NCBI RefSeq assembly: GCF_001314225.1 | Contig: NZ_CP012697.1 | Location: 1-64,000, forward strand | Length of the DNA: 64,000 nt | From: Microbacterium sp. No. 7 | Lineage (GTDB): Bacteria; Actinomycetota; Actinomycetes; Actinomycetales; Microbacteriaceae | Reading direction: 5' to 3' | Shown: piece after piece, positions 53,002 through 61,508 of the stretch | Layout of the letters: each line of letters starts with the position of its first letter | Numbering within the stretch: the first letter of the stretch is position 1 | Translations under genes and position numbers: made by a program | Notes under the pieces: model-generated | What the model was told of the DNA's origin: nothing | The model's input: only the letters and a program-made list of their open reading frames with translations | Databases searched by the model: none

Positions 53002-53586
53002 TCAGGCGCGTGTTCCGGTGGTCAGTCCATCCATCAAGACACCCAGCAGGCGTGTGGTCTGTTGCTTGTCCGGTGAGAACTGCGTGACCCAGGCGATTCC
53101 GCTGGCTTGCGCCGTCACGTCGACGATGTTGATGTCTGCTCGCAGAGAGCCGTCCTCCTGTGCCCGTTTGATCAGGCGGCCGGCGACGATTCGCAGGGCG
53201 TCGCACGACTCATAGAGCGCCGATGTCTCGTCATACAGTGCTGCGACGATCGGCTCGGGCAACTGGACGTAGGACTGCGAGAAGTCGATGAAGGCCCTTA
53301 GCCACCGTTCGACCGCATTGACTGCGGGGGTCTCTGTCATGAGTTGTTCGGCGAGCAGGATGAGCTCTTGGTATACGTCCCCCAGCACCGCTTCCAGCAG
53401 CGCTTCTCGGGTCGGGAAGTGACGGTACATGGTGGCGTTGCCGATGCCGGCAGTGCGGGCGATCTTGTCCAGAGGGGCGTTCGCACCCTCCGCGGAGAAC
53501 ACGGAGATCGCGGCGGCGAGCAATCGCTCTCGGTTGCGGCGCGCGTCCGCTCGATGCGGGACTGCCGTTCCCGCGTCCGTGGTCAT
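53002..53586 (-). CDS. TetR/AcrR family transcriptional regulator
   Basis: This 194-residue regulator has the helix-turn-helix APLDKIARTAGIGNATMYRHFPTREALLEAVL and a helical effector domain. The ATG at 53586 follows GGAG. Palindromes of CCCC/GGGG type lie upstream at 53641-53665. It is transcribed in the same direction as the TetR gene at 53757 and may co-regulate the LLM cluster. Confidence 0.9.
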   Translation of the reverse strand: MTTDAGTAVPHRADARRNRERLLAAAISVFSAEGANAPLDKIARTAGIGNATMYRHFPTREALLEAVLGDVYQELILLAEQLMTETPAVNAVERWLRAFIDFSQSYVQLPEPIVAALYDETSALYESCDALRIVAGRLIKRAQEDGSLRADINIVDVTAQASGIAWVTQFSPDKQQTTRLLGVLMDGLTTGTRA

Positions 53587-53640
53587 GGTGTCTCCGTGCT
53601 CCGAGGCTCGCTGGGCAGGCCAGTCTATCCGGCCATAGTT

Positions 53641-53665
53641 GGGGATCATCCCCATTTATATGGGG
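53641..53665. promoter_or_regulatory. Overlapping palindromes upstream of the first TetR gene
   Basis: GGGGATCATCCCC (53641-53653) overlaps CCCCATTTATATGGGG (53650-53665). The first resembles GGGGATACTCCCC at 54369-54381, so the two TetR regulators may read related sites. Confidence 0.65.
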
Positions 53666-53756
53666 TCCGTCCGGCTCTTCGGTCATTTCGTCGGGTGAAC
53701 CGCGGCGGGTTCTTTGCTGCCGCCAAGCGGGGAGCGGTTTCCCCGTGACGAGGTGC

Positions 53757-54311
53757 TCAGCGCGGAGCGACTCCCGCATACGCGAGGTCGAGCAGACGCT
53801 CGGTTGCTTTCGGATCGGCCTCGCAGGCGCCGGCGATCGCATTCGCGAGCGTCAGAAGGTCCGCGGCGGTGATGTCCGGGCGAGCTTTCCCGTGCTCTCG
53901 GGCATCGGCGAGCAGGAAGGCCGCTGTCTTCTGGAGCTCCTCATGGAACGCGCACGTGGGCGTGGTGCTCTCCGTCCCGGTGGTCAGGGCGGCGATCGCA
54001 AGCCCTCGGCATTCGGCGATGCTCGACGCCAGGAAGCTCAGCCACGCGCGCAACGCGCGACCATCGCGATACTCCGCGAGCAACCGACGCCCGACTTCCG
54101 CATACTCCTCCGCGACACCGGAATAGGCCGCCACCAGGAGTGCGTGCCTGGTCGGGAAATGGCGGTACAGCGTGCCGCTGCCCACGCCCGCCCGCCGGGC
54201 GATGTCGTCCATGGCGATGTCCGTGCCGTTCTGACCGATCGCCTCGCGTGCCGCGTTCACGAGCAGGTCGTAGTTGCGACGTGCGTCGGCGCGCTGAGTC
54301 CGCTCGGGCAT
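53757..54311 (-). CDS. TetR/AcrR family transcriptional regulator
   Basis: This 184-residue regulator has the helix-turn-helix IAMDDIARRAGVGSGTLYRHFPTRHALLVAAY followed by a helical domain of the type found in actinobacterial TetR proteins (SSIAECRGLAIAALTTGTES). The start is ATG 54311; the frame upstream continues as a shadow of the LLM gene. It is divergent from that gene and shares a promoter region with two palindromes. Confidence 0.9.
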   Translation of the reverse strand: MPERTQRADARRNYDLLVNAAREAIGQNGTDIAMDDIARRAGVGSGTLYRHFPTRHALLVAAYSGVAEEYAEVGRRLLAEYRDGRALRAWLSFLASSIAECRGLAIAALTTGTESTTPTCAFHEELQKTAAFLLADAREHGKARPDITAADLLTLANAIAGACEADPKATERLLDLAYAGVAPR

Positions 54312-54330
54312 CGGACACCTTCTTCTTGTG

Positions 54331-54381
54331 AAACGGGGACTTCTCCGTTTAGTGTAGTGGCAACAAGTGGGGATACTCCCC
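54331..54381. promoter_or_regulatory. Divergent TetR-LLM operator region
   Basis: AAACGG...CCGTTT (54331-54350) and GGGGATACTCCCC (54369-54381) lie between the TetR gene and the LLM gene. Both are likely binding sites of the divergent regulator. Confidence 0.65.
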
Positions 54382-54402
54382 GTTTCACGAAGAGGAGACC
54401 CG

Positions 54403-54432
54403 ATGCCCGCACAGTTCACGCCGGTCGCATGA
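54403..54432 (+). CDS. Possible nine-codon leader peptide overlapping the LLM start
   Basis: ATG 54403 has an excellent GAGGAG site, while the LLM ATG at 54429 has none of its own. The short frame MPAQFTPVA ends in TGA overlapping the LLM ATG (ATGA). It could couple translation, or it could be a remnant of a longer N-terminus after a base change. Confidence 0.35.
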   Translation: MPAQFTPVA

Positions 54433-55577
54433 CCGCCGCGCGCACACTCAGGTTCGCGTCGATCGTGCTCCCGCCCGGCGTCGGCCCTGCACCTTCGCGC
54501 GATCCGTCGCCGCAGCTCAGGCATGAGCAGGGGCTTGCCGCAATCGCCGCATACGCACGTCGGCTGGAGGATGCAGGGTTCTCCGCGCTGATCCTCGGGG
54601 ATGACGGCTTCGCGACGAGCGACCGGTTCGGCCCGCCGGCTCGGACCACGCAGGCGGTCTCCTTCGAGCCCCTGACTCTCGCGTCCGCCCTCGCGGCACT
54701 CACCGAGAGGATCGGGCTCGTGCCGACGACGACGGACGTCAACGAGCCCTTCCACGTCGCTCGTCGCCTCGCCACCCTCGACCACATCTCCGGCGGCAGA
54801 GCCGGCTGGAACATCAACGCCAACGCCGTGTGGAAAGCCCCAGGCGGCTTCGCCCGAGGCGCGCACGCTGCACATCCCGACAGCGATGAGCTCGCGGACG
54901 AGTTCCTGGCGGTCGTGCGCGGCCTCTGGGACAGCTACGCCGATGACGCCCTCGTCGCCGACAAGTCCTCTGGACTGTACTTCCGGCCCGGCGGGCGACG
55001 CCCGCTCGATCACGCCGGCACGCACTTCCAGGTCGCCGGCCCGCTGAACCTGTCACGATCGCCCCAAGGTCACCCCGTCATCTTCCACACGATCGGGAAC
55101 CCGGCGGCGCGAGCATTCGCAGACCGATCCGCCGACGTCGTCCTCACCGAAGATCGATCGATCGATGCCGCGCTCGCGACCCGGGCGCGGCTTGCCGACT
55201 CACTCCGCGCCGCTCGCACGGGCCCGATGAACGTTCAGATGTGGCCGAGGATCACTCCCGTCGTCGCCTCCACCGAGGCTGAGGCGACGACGCTGCGAGA
55301 CGAGCTGCGCGCATCGCCCCTCGGCGACGCGGCAGACGCGAGCGCGGCGTTCCTCATCGGCACACCCGAACAGGTCGCCGACCGGATCAGCGCGTGGCAT
55401 CAGGCCGGGGCCGCGGACGGGTTCGCTGTGAGTCTTCCGTCCAGCCCCGCCGACGCCGACCCTTTCCTGAACGAAGTCCTGCCGCTGCTTGCCCGACGGG
55501 GCCGCTTCGCCCCGACCGAAGGCGCCACCCTGCGCGACGTCCTCGGCCTGTCCCGACCTGAGAGGAATGCCAGGTGA
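54429..55577 (+). CDS. LLM-class flavin-dependent monooxygenase (NtaA/SnaA/DszA group)
   Basis: This 382-residue luciferase-like TIM-barrel enzyme would use FMNH2 supplied by a separate reductase. It has LRFASIVLPPG, the segment AALTERIGLVPTTTDVNEPFH, DHISGGRAGWNINAN (FMN and dimer region) and FHTIGNPAARAFADRSADVV. The substrate is unknown. ATG 54429 is the chosen start, and the stop overlaps the next LLM gene (GTGA). It heads an operon under the divergent TetR regulator. Confidence 0.88.
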   Translation: MTAARTLRFASIVLPPGVGPAPSRDPSPQLRHEQGLAAIAAYARRLEDAGFSALILGDDGFATSDRFGPPARTTQAVSFEPLTLASALAALTERIGLVPTTTDVNEPFHVARRLATLDHISGGRAGWNINANAVWKAPGGFARGAHAAHPDSDELADEFLAVVRGLWDSYADDALVADKSSGLYFRPGGRRPLDHAGTHFQVAGPLNLSRSPQGHPVIFHTIGNPAARAFADRSADVVLTEDRSIDAALATRARLADSLRAARTGPMNVQMWPRITPVVASTEAEATTLRDELRASPLGDAADASAAFLIGTPEQVADRISAWHQAGAADGFAVSLPSSPADADPFLNEVLPLLARRGRFAPTEGATLRDVLGLSRPERNAR

Positions 55578-56734
55578 GCACGAAGAAGCAGGCGCACCTC
55601 ATCGCCGCGACCCACTCGACCGGCTCCCATCTGCGCGGATGGCGGCACCCGAGCGCCCCGGCCCGACCGGCAACCGACGCCCGTGCGTTCATCGACGCCG
55701 TCCGGGAGTTGGAGAACGCCCTTTTCGACGCGGTGTTCATCGGTGAGACCACCGGGGTCATGCCGGGGCCGGACGAGATGCACCAGCACGACTCGATGGT
55801 CAACGACTCGCCGGACCCGACACTGCTCCTCGCCGCCGTCGCGGCTGCGACCAGTCGCATCGGGCTCATCACCACCGCTTCGACCAGCCTGACCCAGCCC
55901 TCCTCGCTGGCACGGCTGCTGGCATCGCTCGACCATCTCTCCGCGGGTCGCGCCGGTTGGAACGTCGTCACCTCCCGCTTCGAGACCGAAGCGCGCAACT
56001 TCGGCATCGATCCGCGGATGCTGCGCTCACCGATCCGGTACGAGATCGCCGACGAGTTCGTCGCGATCGTCAAGGAACTGTGGGACAGTGTCGGCGATGA
56101 GGCGATCACCACCGACCAGGAGGGCCGCCAGACAGTCGACCTGGCCAAAGCCCGGCACCTCGATCATCGCGGAAAGCACTTCCAGGTATCGGGGATGCTG
56201 GATATCACCCGCCCACCGCAAGGCCACCCCGTCATCCTCCAGGCGGGGATGAGCGAGGAAGGTCGCGAGCTCACTGCACGTGAGGCCGATCTGGCGCTCG
56301 CTCCCGGCGGTGGCTGGCAGGCGAAGGAGACTCGCGAGGACCTCCGGAGGCGTGCTGCAGCGCATGGCCGCGATCCCGACAGCCTCCTCGTGCTCGCCGT
56401 GTTCCCCGCCGTCCTCGTCGCAGACACCCGCGCTGAAGCCGAGTCGCGGGTACGCGAGTTCGCGGCCCTGCTGAGCCCGGCGGAGCAGCAGCGCCCCAGC
56501 ATCCTCGCGGCCACCGCCACCGACATCGCGGACATCATCGAGAACTGGCTCGACGCGGGTGCCGCGGACGGTTTCGCGATCGGGTTCCCCTATCTCCGGG
56601 GACCGATCGAGGCGTTCGGGCGACTGGTGATCCCAGAACTGCAACGGCGTGGAATCTACCGGACCGCGTACGAGGGCACCACCCTGCGAGAGAACCTCGG
56701 TCTGCCCCGGCCACCCGGCAGCCGACCGCGGTGA
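55574..56734 (+). CDS. LLM-class flavin-dependent monooxygenase (NtaA/SnaA/DszA group)
   Basis: This 386-residue paralogue of the preceding gene has the family segments TSRIGLITTASTSLTQPSSL, DHLSAGRAGWNVVTSRFE, and HPVILQAGMSEEGRELTAR. It starts at GTG 55574, overlapping the upstream stop, so the two are co-translated. The pair may act on successive steps or form a heteromer. No flavin reductase gene is seen in the window. Confidence 0.9.
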   Translation: MSTKKQAHLIAATHSTGSHLRGWRHPSAPARPATDARAFIDAVRELENALFDAVFIGETTGVMPGPDEMHQHDSMVNDSPDPTLLLAAVAAATSRIGLITTASTSLTQPSSLARLLASLDHLSAGRAGWNVVTSRFETEARNFGIDPRMLRSPIRYEIADEFVAIVKELWDSVGDEAITTDQEGRQTVDLAKARHLDHRGKHFQVSGMLDITRPPQGHPVILQAGMSEEGRELTAREADLALAPGGGWQAKETREDLRRRAAAHGRDPDSLLVLAVFPAVLVADTRAEAESRVREFAALLSPAEQQRPSILAATATDIADIIENWLDAGAADGFAIGFPYLRGPIEAFGRLVIPELQRRGIYRTAYEGTTLRENLGLPRPPGSRPR

Positions 56735-56944
56735 GCCGATGACCGTTCCCGCGCGACGGCGCCCGAGCCCATGGAGTGGCGGATGGGAACGCCGACGCGT
56801 TGAGTCGCCCATCCGGCGACGGCCGTTCATGCGTCCGAGCAGCGACCGGTAGTCGAAACACGTCTGAGTCTCGGCGAACGCGGTCGTGACTGCGAGCCTT
56901 CATTCGATCGCCCCGACCGAGGGCGTCACGGACGAAGGAGTGTC
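56735..56944. other. Spacer between LLM and E2 genes
   Basis: These 210 bp have no supported gene. GAAGGAG precedes the next start. It could hold an internal promoter. Confidence 0.4.
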
Positions 56945-57655
56945 ATGACGGAGACCCAGAATGCCGAATCCCCGAACCCCGAGGGCACGCTGGTCAGGCT
57001 GCGCGGCATCAGGCGGACAGCGGCGAAGCGGATGGTGGCGGCCTGGGAGGCGCCGATGTTCCACCTCACCGTCGAGCCCGATGTGACGGCGGTGCTCCGG
57101 TTCTCATCGGAACGGGAGGGAGTGACGCTGACCGACTGCTTCATCGCTGCCGCTGCCCACGCGCTCCGGCAGGTTCCAGACGTCAACGTCCATGTCGGCG
57201 ATGGGCACGTGATCATGTTCGACCGTGCGCACATCGGCGTCGCCGTGGCCACGGACGCCGGGCTGATCGTCCCGGTGATCAGGGATGCCGACCTCTTGAC
57301 CCTGACGGAGATCAGCGATCGCCGACGAGAGCTGGTCCTGCGGGCCCGTCGGGGCGAGCTCGCGATCGATGACGTGACCGGAGGCACGTTCACCATCTCG
57401 AACCTCGGGATGACGAGCGTCACCCGATTCGACGCGATCGTGAACCCGCCAGAGGCGGCGATCATCGCCATCGGCACCACGCGACGGGTGCCCGTGCCGT
57501 CCGACGGCGGTGCGCTGGACTGGCGGCAGACAGCGGCCGTCACGCTGACGGCGGATCACCGGGCTCTCGACGGTGCGACCGGCGCACGGTTCCTCCAGGC
57601 CTACGAGACCTGGCTGTCCGCTCCCACGGCGTCTGCTCCGCTCGGGAGTGCCTAG
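56945..57655 (+). CDS. 2-oxoacid dehydrogenase E2 catalytic domain, lacking a lipoyl domain
   Basis: This 236-residue protein is only the acyltransferase catalytic domain of an E2. It begins RLRGIRRTAAKRMVAAW, contains RAHIGVAVATDAGLIVPVIRDAD and GGTFTISNLGM, and ends with the catalytic motif DHRALDG. Normal E2 proteins carry one or more N-terminal lipoyl domains and a peripheral subunit-binding domain, both absent here. A separate 80-residue lipoyl protein at 61164 could supply the swinging arm. It lies upstream of E1-alpha and E1-beta on the same strand. Confidence 0.9.
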   Translation: MTETQNAESPNPEGTLVRLRGIRRTAAKRMVAAWEAPMFHLTVEPDVTAVLRFSSEREGVTLTDCFIAAAAHALRQVPDVNVHVGDGHVIMFDRAHIGVAVATDAGLIVPVIRDADLLTLTEISDRRRELVLRARRGELAIDDVTGGTFTISNLGMTSVTRFDAIVNPPEAAIIAIGTTRRVPVPSDGGALDWRQTAAVTLTADHRALDGATGARFLQAYETWLSAPTASAPLGSA

Positions 57656-57744
57656 ACGCCTTTGGTCTAAGTGCCGCCCGGCGCTGCATCCACCTGTTGG
57701 ACTACGCGTGTTCGGGGCACCGAACACCAATCGAGAGGACAAAG

Positions 57745-58728
57745 ATGTCGACACTCAATGACGAGGAAGCCCTTCGCGTGATGCTCCGTATCCGGATCTT
57801 CGACGAGCAGGCGCTGAGACTGTTCAACGAAGGCAAGATCCCGGGTGGGATACACCTCACGATCGGCCAGGAAGCGGAGGTCGCCGGTTCGGGGCTCGCT
57901 CTGAACCCGGACGACTACACGCTCGGCAATCACCGATCTCACGGACACCCGATCGGGCGAGGCGCCGACCTCAACCCCCTCATGGCCGAGCTCTTCGGCA
58001 AGGCCACCGGCGTCTGCCGGGGACATGGCGGCTCGATGCATCTGGCCGACTTCTCGGTGGGCAGCCTCGGTGAGTCCGGCATCGTCGGCGCAGGCATGCC
58101 GATCGCCGTGGGCGCCGGACTCAGCGCCCAGCTGCGTGGCAGCGACCAGGTCGCGCTCACGTACTTCGGCGATGGTGCCGCCAACAACGGACTCTTCCAC
58201 GAGTCGCTCAACCTGGCATCGGTATGGAAGCTGCCGGTCATCTTTCTCTGCGAGAACAACGGCTACGGCGTGACGACGCCAGCCGCCGAAGTCACCGCCG
58301 TCGAGGATATCGGCGTCCGCGGCGTGGCCTACGACGTGCCGTACGAGATCGTCGACGGGCAGGACGTGCAGGCGGTGTTCGAGGCGACGACGCGTGCCGT
58401 CGAACGCGCTCGGGCCGGGGAGGGGCCGACGTTGCTCGACGTGAAGACCTACCGCTATCGCCACCACGCGGAGTTCGGCGGCGTGGAGTTCAGCCTCGCC
58501 CCCTACCGGACCGACGAGGAGGTGCAGGCGTGGCTCGCGCGCGACCCGATCAAGCTGTTCACGGAGAAGGTCATCAAGACGGGGGCGCTCTCTGCAGCTC
58601 GAGTCGACACGATCACCGAAGAGGTCACGGCGGAGGTCGCCGAGGCTGTCCGCTTCGCAGAGCAGAGCCCGCTGCCCGACGTGTCGAGCGCATACGAGGA
58701 TCTCTACGCCAACCCCATCCCGGTTTGA
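57745..58728 (+). CDS. 2-oxoacid / acetoin dehydrogenase E1 alpha subunit
   Basis: This 327-residue TPP-binding subunit has the TPP motif GDGAANNGLFHESLNLASVWK followed by LPVIFLCENN, and the segments GKATGVCRGHGGSMHL and YRYRHHAEFGG. Its size suits acetoin dehydrogenase (AcoA) or pyruvate dehydrogenase E1-alpha. ATG 57745 follows GAGAGGA. The intended partner E1-beta is broken by ISL3, so the complex is probably inactive in this clone. Confidence 0.92.
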   Translation: MSTLNDEEALRVMLRIRIFDEQALRLFNEGKIPGGIHLTIGQEAEVAGSGLALNPDDYTLGNHRSHGHPIGRGADLNPLMAELFGKATGVCRGHGGSMHLADFSVGSLGESGIVGAGMPIAVGAGLSAQLRGSDQVALTYFGDGAANNGLFHESLNLASVWKLPVIFLCENNGYGVTTPAAEVTAVEDIGVRGVAYDVPYEIVDGQDVQAVFEATTRAVERARAGEGPTLLDVKTYRYRHHAEFGGVEFSLAPYRTDEEVQAWLARDPIKLFTEKVIKTGALSAARVDTITEEVTAEVAEAVRFAEQSPLPDVSSAYEDLYANPIPV

Positions 58729-58752
58729 ACTCCGAAAGGAACCCCATTCACC

Positions 58753-59322
58753 ATGACGAAAATGACCTACCTCGCTGCTATCAACGCCGGAATCGTCGAG
58801 GAGATGCGACGCGACGACTCCGTGTTCACGATGGGCCAGGACATACGAAGCGGTACCTACGGCGTCTACCCCGTAGAGGAGTTCGGCTCGCGCATCAGGA
58901 ATCTCCCCATCTCAGAGGCCGCCAACGTCGGCACCGCCGTCGGGGCGGCGCTGGCCGGGCTGAGGCCCGTGCTCGACATCACCTTCTCCACCTTCCTGTA
59001 CTCCGCTGCGGATCAGATCGTGAACCAGGCGGCAAAGAGCCGCTATATGTTCGGCGGTCAGGCCGATCTTCCACTCGTCATCCGCGCGACCATGTACTAC
59101 GGCGGCTCGCAAGCGGCGCATCACACCGACCGCCCCTATCCGATGTTCATGAACGTCCCCGGCCTGAAGATCGTTGCACCAGCGAGCGCGGCGGATGCCA
59201 AGGGCTTGATCAAGGCGGCGATCAGGGAACCCGATCCCGTGCTGGTCTTCGAGGACGGGAATCTTTGGGGGCTCTTCGCAGTTGAGGGTGTAGTCGAGGT
59301 TCGCGGGTCGATTGCCGGATAG
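58753..59322 (+). pseudogene. 2-oxoacid dehydrogenase E1 beta subunit, N-terminal part cut by ISL3
   Basis: The frame MTYLAAINAGIVEEMRRDDS has MGQDIRSGTYGVYPVEEFG, ISEAANVGTAVGAALAGLRP and HTDRPYPMFMNVPGLKIVAP, standard E1-beta segments. Genuine sequence ends at 59269 (FEDGNLWG). Residues after that come from ISL3. Excising the element at the TCTTTGGG duplication joins it in frame with 60701-61164, giving 326 residues. Confidence 0.9.
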
Positions 59323-60692
59323 GCGTCGAGGTCTTCCAGGATGGAAGTTCCTACACTGCCCATCCGAAAGACCTCGACGTGCTCCAAACTACCTTCGCCG
59401 CGCCCTGCCTGACCACGTTCTGCCGTCTCGACGAGCTCGGCCTCGAGGCTGTAGGTCAACATCTCGAGGCGGATCGGGCGGTGATCGAGTGCCGCGTCGT
59501 CGAGAACGATCCCTGGTGCCGGAAGTGCGGCGCGGAAGGCGTCCCGAGAGACACCGTGGTGCGTCGGCTCGCGCATGAGCCGTTCGGGCACCGGCCCACG
59601 ACACTGCTGGTCCGGGTGCGCCGCTACCGGTGCGCGCACTGCGGGAAGACGTGGCGGCAGGACACCACGAAGGCCGCCGCGCCGCGGGCGAAGATCTCGC
59701 GTGGCGGGCTCGGGTGGGCGCTGACGGCGATCGTGGTCGACCATCTCACGGTGACCCGCGCCGCGGCCGGTCTGGGGGTGTCCTGGCATACCGCGAACAG
59801 TGCGATTCTCGCCGAGGGTCGGCGTCGTCTGATCGACGCTCCCGGCCGGTTCGACGGGGTCACGACCCTGGGCGTCGATGAGCATGTCTGGCGTCACACC
59901 CGGTACGGCGACAAGTACGTGACCGTGATCATCGACCTCACGCCCGCCCGCGAGAAGACAGGCCCGGCCCAGCTGCTGGACATGGTCGAGGGCCGTTCGA
60001 AGGCCGTGTTCAAGCAGTGGCTCGCGGCACGGCCCAAGGAGTGGTCCAAGCGGATCGAGGTGGTCGCGATGGACGGGTTCAGCGGCTTCAAGACGGCCGC
60101 CGCCGAAGAGCTGCCCGACGCGGTCCCGGTGATGGATCCGTTCCATGTGGTCCGTCTCGCCGGCGATGCGCTCGATGTGTGTCGCCGCCGCGTTCAGCAG
60201 GATCTACACGGACACCGCGGGATGAAGGGCGACCCGCTCTATCAGGCGCGCCGCACCCTGCACACCGGCGACAAGCTACTCACCGACCGGCAACGCGCTC
60301 GGCTGGAGGCGCTGTTCGCGACCGAGGAGCACGTCGAGGTCGAAGCGACCTGGGGCATCTACCAGCGCATGATCGCCGCGTATCGCGAACCCGACAAGAA
60401 GAATGGCAAGCAGATGATGCAGACCCTGATCGACGCGGTCAGCACCGGGGTTCCTGCCGCGCTCGTCGAGATCCGCAAGCTCGGCCGCACCCTCAAGCAG
60501 CGCGCCGCCGACGTGCTCGCGTTCTTCGATCGGCCCGGCACCTCGAACGGCCCAACGGAGGCGATCAACGGACGACTTGAACACCTCCGCGGCTCCGCGC
60601 TCGGCTTCCGGAACCTCACGAACTACATCGCAAGAAGCCTGCTCGAAGCCGGAGGATTCAGACCCCAACTACACCCCTAATTCCGAAGAGCC
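59270..60692 (+). mobile_element. ISL3-family element inserted in E1-beta
   Basis: Terminal repeats GGCTCTTCGCAGTTGAGGGT (59270 on) and a right end reading inward GGCTCTTCGGAATTAGGGGT (to 60692) match closely. The 8-bp duplication TCTTTGGG flanks it (59262-59269, 60693-60700), as expected for ISL3. Confidence 0.94.
59379..60680 (+). CDS. ISL3-family transposase
   Basis: This 433-residue transposase has the N-terminal zinc-finger region (CRKCGAEGVPRD ... RYRCAHCGKTW), a helix-turn-helix, and the DDE core: TTLGVDEHVWRH (Asp), VAMDGFSGFKTAAAEELPDA (Asp) and GPTEAINGRLEHLRGSALGF (Glu). ATG 59379 (MLQTTFAAPC). It is intact. Confidence 0.95.
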   Translation: MLQTTFAAPCLTTFCRLDELGLEAVGQHLEADRAVIECRVVENDPWCRKCGAEGVPRDTVVRRLAHEPFGHRPTTLLVRVRRYRCAHCGKTWRQDTTKAAAPRAKISRGGLGWALTAIVVDHLTVTRAAAGLGVSWHTANSAILAEGRRRLIDAPGRFDGVTTLGVDEHVWRHTRYGDKYVTVIIDLTPAREKTGPAQLLDMVEGRSKAVFKQWLAARPKEWSKRIEVVAMDGFSGFKTAAAEELPDAVPVMDPFHVVRLAGDALDVCRRRVQQDLHGHRGMKGDPLYQARRTLHTGDKLLTDRQRARLEALFATEEHVEVEATWGIYQRMIAAYREPDKKNGKQMMQTLIDAVSTGVPAALVEIRKLGRTLKQRAADVLAFFDRPGTSNGPTEAINGRLEHLRGSALGFRNLTNYIARSLLEAGGFRPQLHP

Positions 60693-60700
60693 TCTTTGGG

Positions 60701-61164
60701 GCGCCCGCGACGAGGTCCCCGACGACGAGGACTTCTTCGTGCCGCTCGGCAAAGCCGCCGTGAAGCGGGAGGGCACCGACGTGACGATCATCGCCATCGC
60801 CGCAGCCGTGCGGTACACCGAGCAGGCGGCGAAGGAGCTCGACAAGGACGGCATCTCTGCCGAGGTCATCGACCCCCGCACCCTGGTGCCGATGGACTGG
60901 GATGCGATCTTCGCCTCGGTGCGGAAGACCGGCCGGCTCGTCGTGGTCGATCCCGCCTTCCGAACCTGCGGCGCGGCGAGCGAGATCGTCACGCGGGTGA
61001 TCGAGAACTGCTTCGAGGATCTCAAGGCAGTGCCCGTGCGCGTCACCGCACCTGACATGCAGGTTCCGTTCAGCCCGGAGTTGGAGAGGGAGATCCTGCC
61101 GAACAAGGAGAAGGTGCTCGCGGCGGTCCGCGGGGTCTTCACGAGGGCAGAGGCGCTCGGCTGA
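60701..61164 (+). pseudogene. 2-oxoacid dehydrogenase E1 beta subunit, C-terminal part
   Basis: The frame ARDEVPDDEDFFVPLGKAAV continues with VKREGTDVTIIAIAAAVRYT, EVIDPRTLVPMDWDAI and the transketolase C-terminal domain, ending EILPNKEKVLAAVRGVF ... LG. It has no start of its own. The stop overlaps the lipoyl protein gene (TGATG). Confidence 0.9.
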
Positions 61165-61406
61165 TGCCGATCAAGGTGACGCTCCCGCAGTGGGGCATGG
61201 GTATGAGCGAAGGCACGATCGTCGAGTGGCTGGTGTCCGTCGGCGACGAGGTGGCAGCGGGCGATGGGCTCGTCGAGATCGAGACCGCGAAGGCCAGCGA
61301 CACCGTCACGGCCCCCGCCGCCGGCACGGTGAGGGAGCTCATCGGCGAGGTCGACGATGATGTTCCGGTGGGTGAGGTCCTCGTCGTCATCGACGAGCAG
61401 GAGTAG
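61164..61406 (+). CDS. Stand-alone lipoyl-domain protein
   Basis: This 80-residue protein is a single biotinyl/lipoyl domain. It begins KVTLPQWGMGMSEGTIVEWL and has the lipoylation lysine K43 in IETAKASD and the end EVLVVID. It is probably lipoylated and carries acyl groups between E1 and the separate E2 catalytic domain at 56945. The ATG overlaps the E1-beta stop. A perfect 25-bp hairpin follows. Confidence 0.92.
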   Translation: MPIKVTLPQWGMGMSEGTIVEWLVSVGDEVAAGDGLVEIETAKASDTVTAPAAGTVRELIGEVDDDVPVGEVLVVIDEQE

Positions 61407-61413
61407 CTCGGCA

Positions 61414-61466
61414 GAGGAGGTGGCCAGCCCCGGGGACGCACCGTCCCCGGGGCTGGCCACCTCCTC
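61414..61466. terminator. Strong bidirectional terminator
   Basis: Arms at 61414-61438 and 61442-61466 are perfectly complementary over 25 bp (GAGGAGGTGGCCAGCCCCGG ...), with a 3-nt loop CAC. It separates the dehydrogenase operon from the convergent LysR gene. Confidence 0.9.
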
Positions 61467-61508
61467 GCGACCGGGGGGACTTCGCCGGAGCCGTGATGGG
61501 GGCGGTCG

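Noticed and set aside
53757..61406. Flavin reductase gene for the LLM enzymes
   Set aside because: None is present in the cluster. The enzymes may use a reductase encoded elsewhere.
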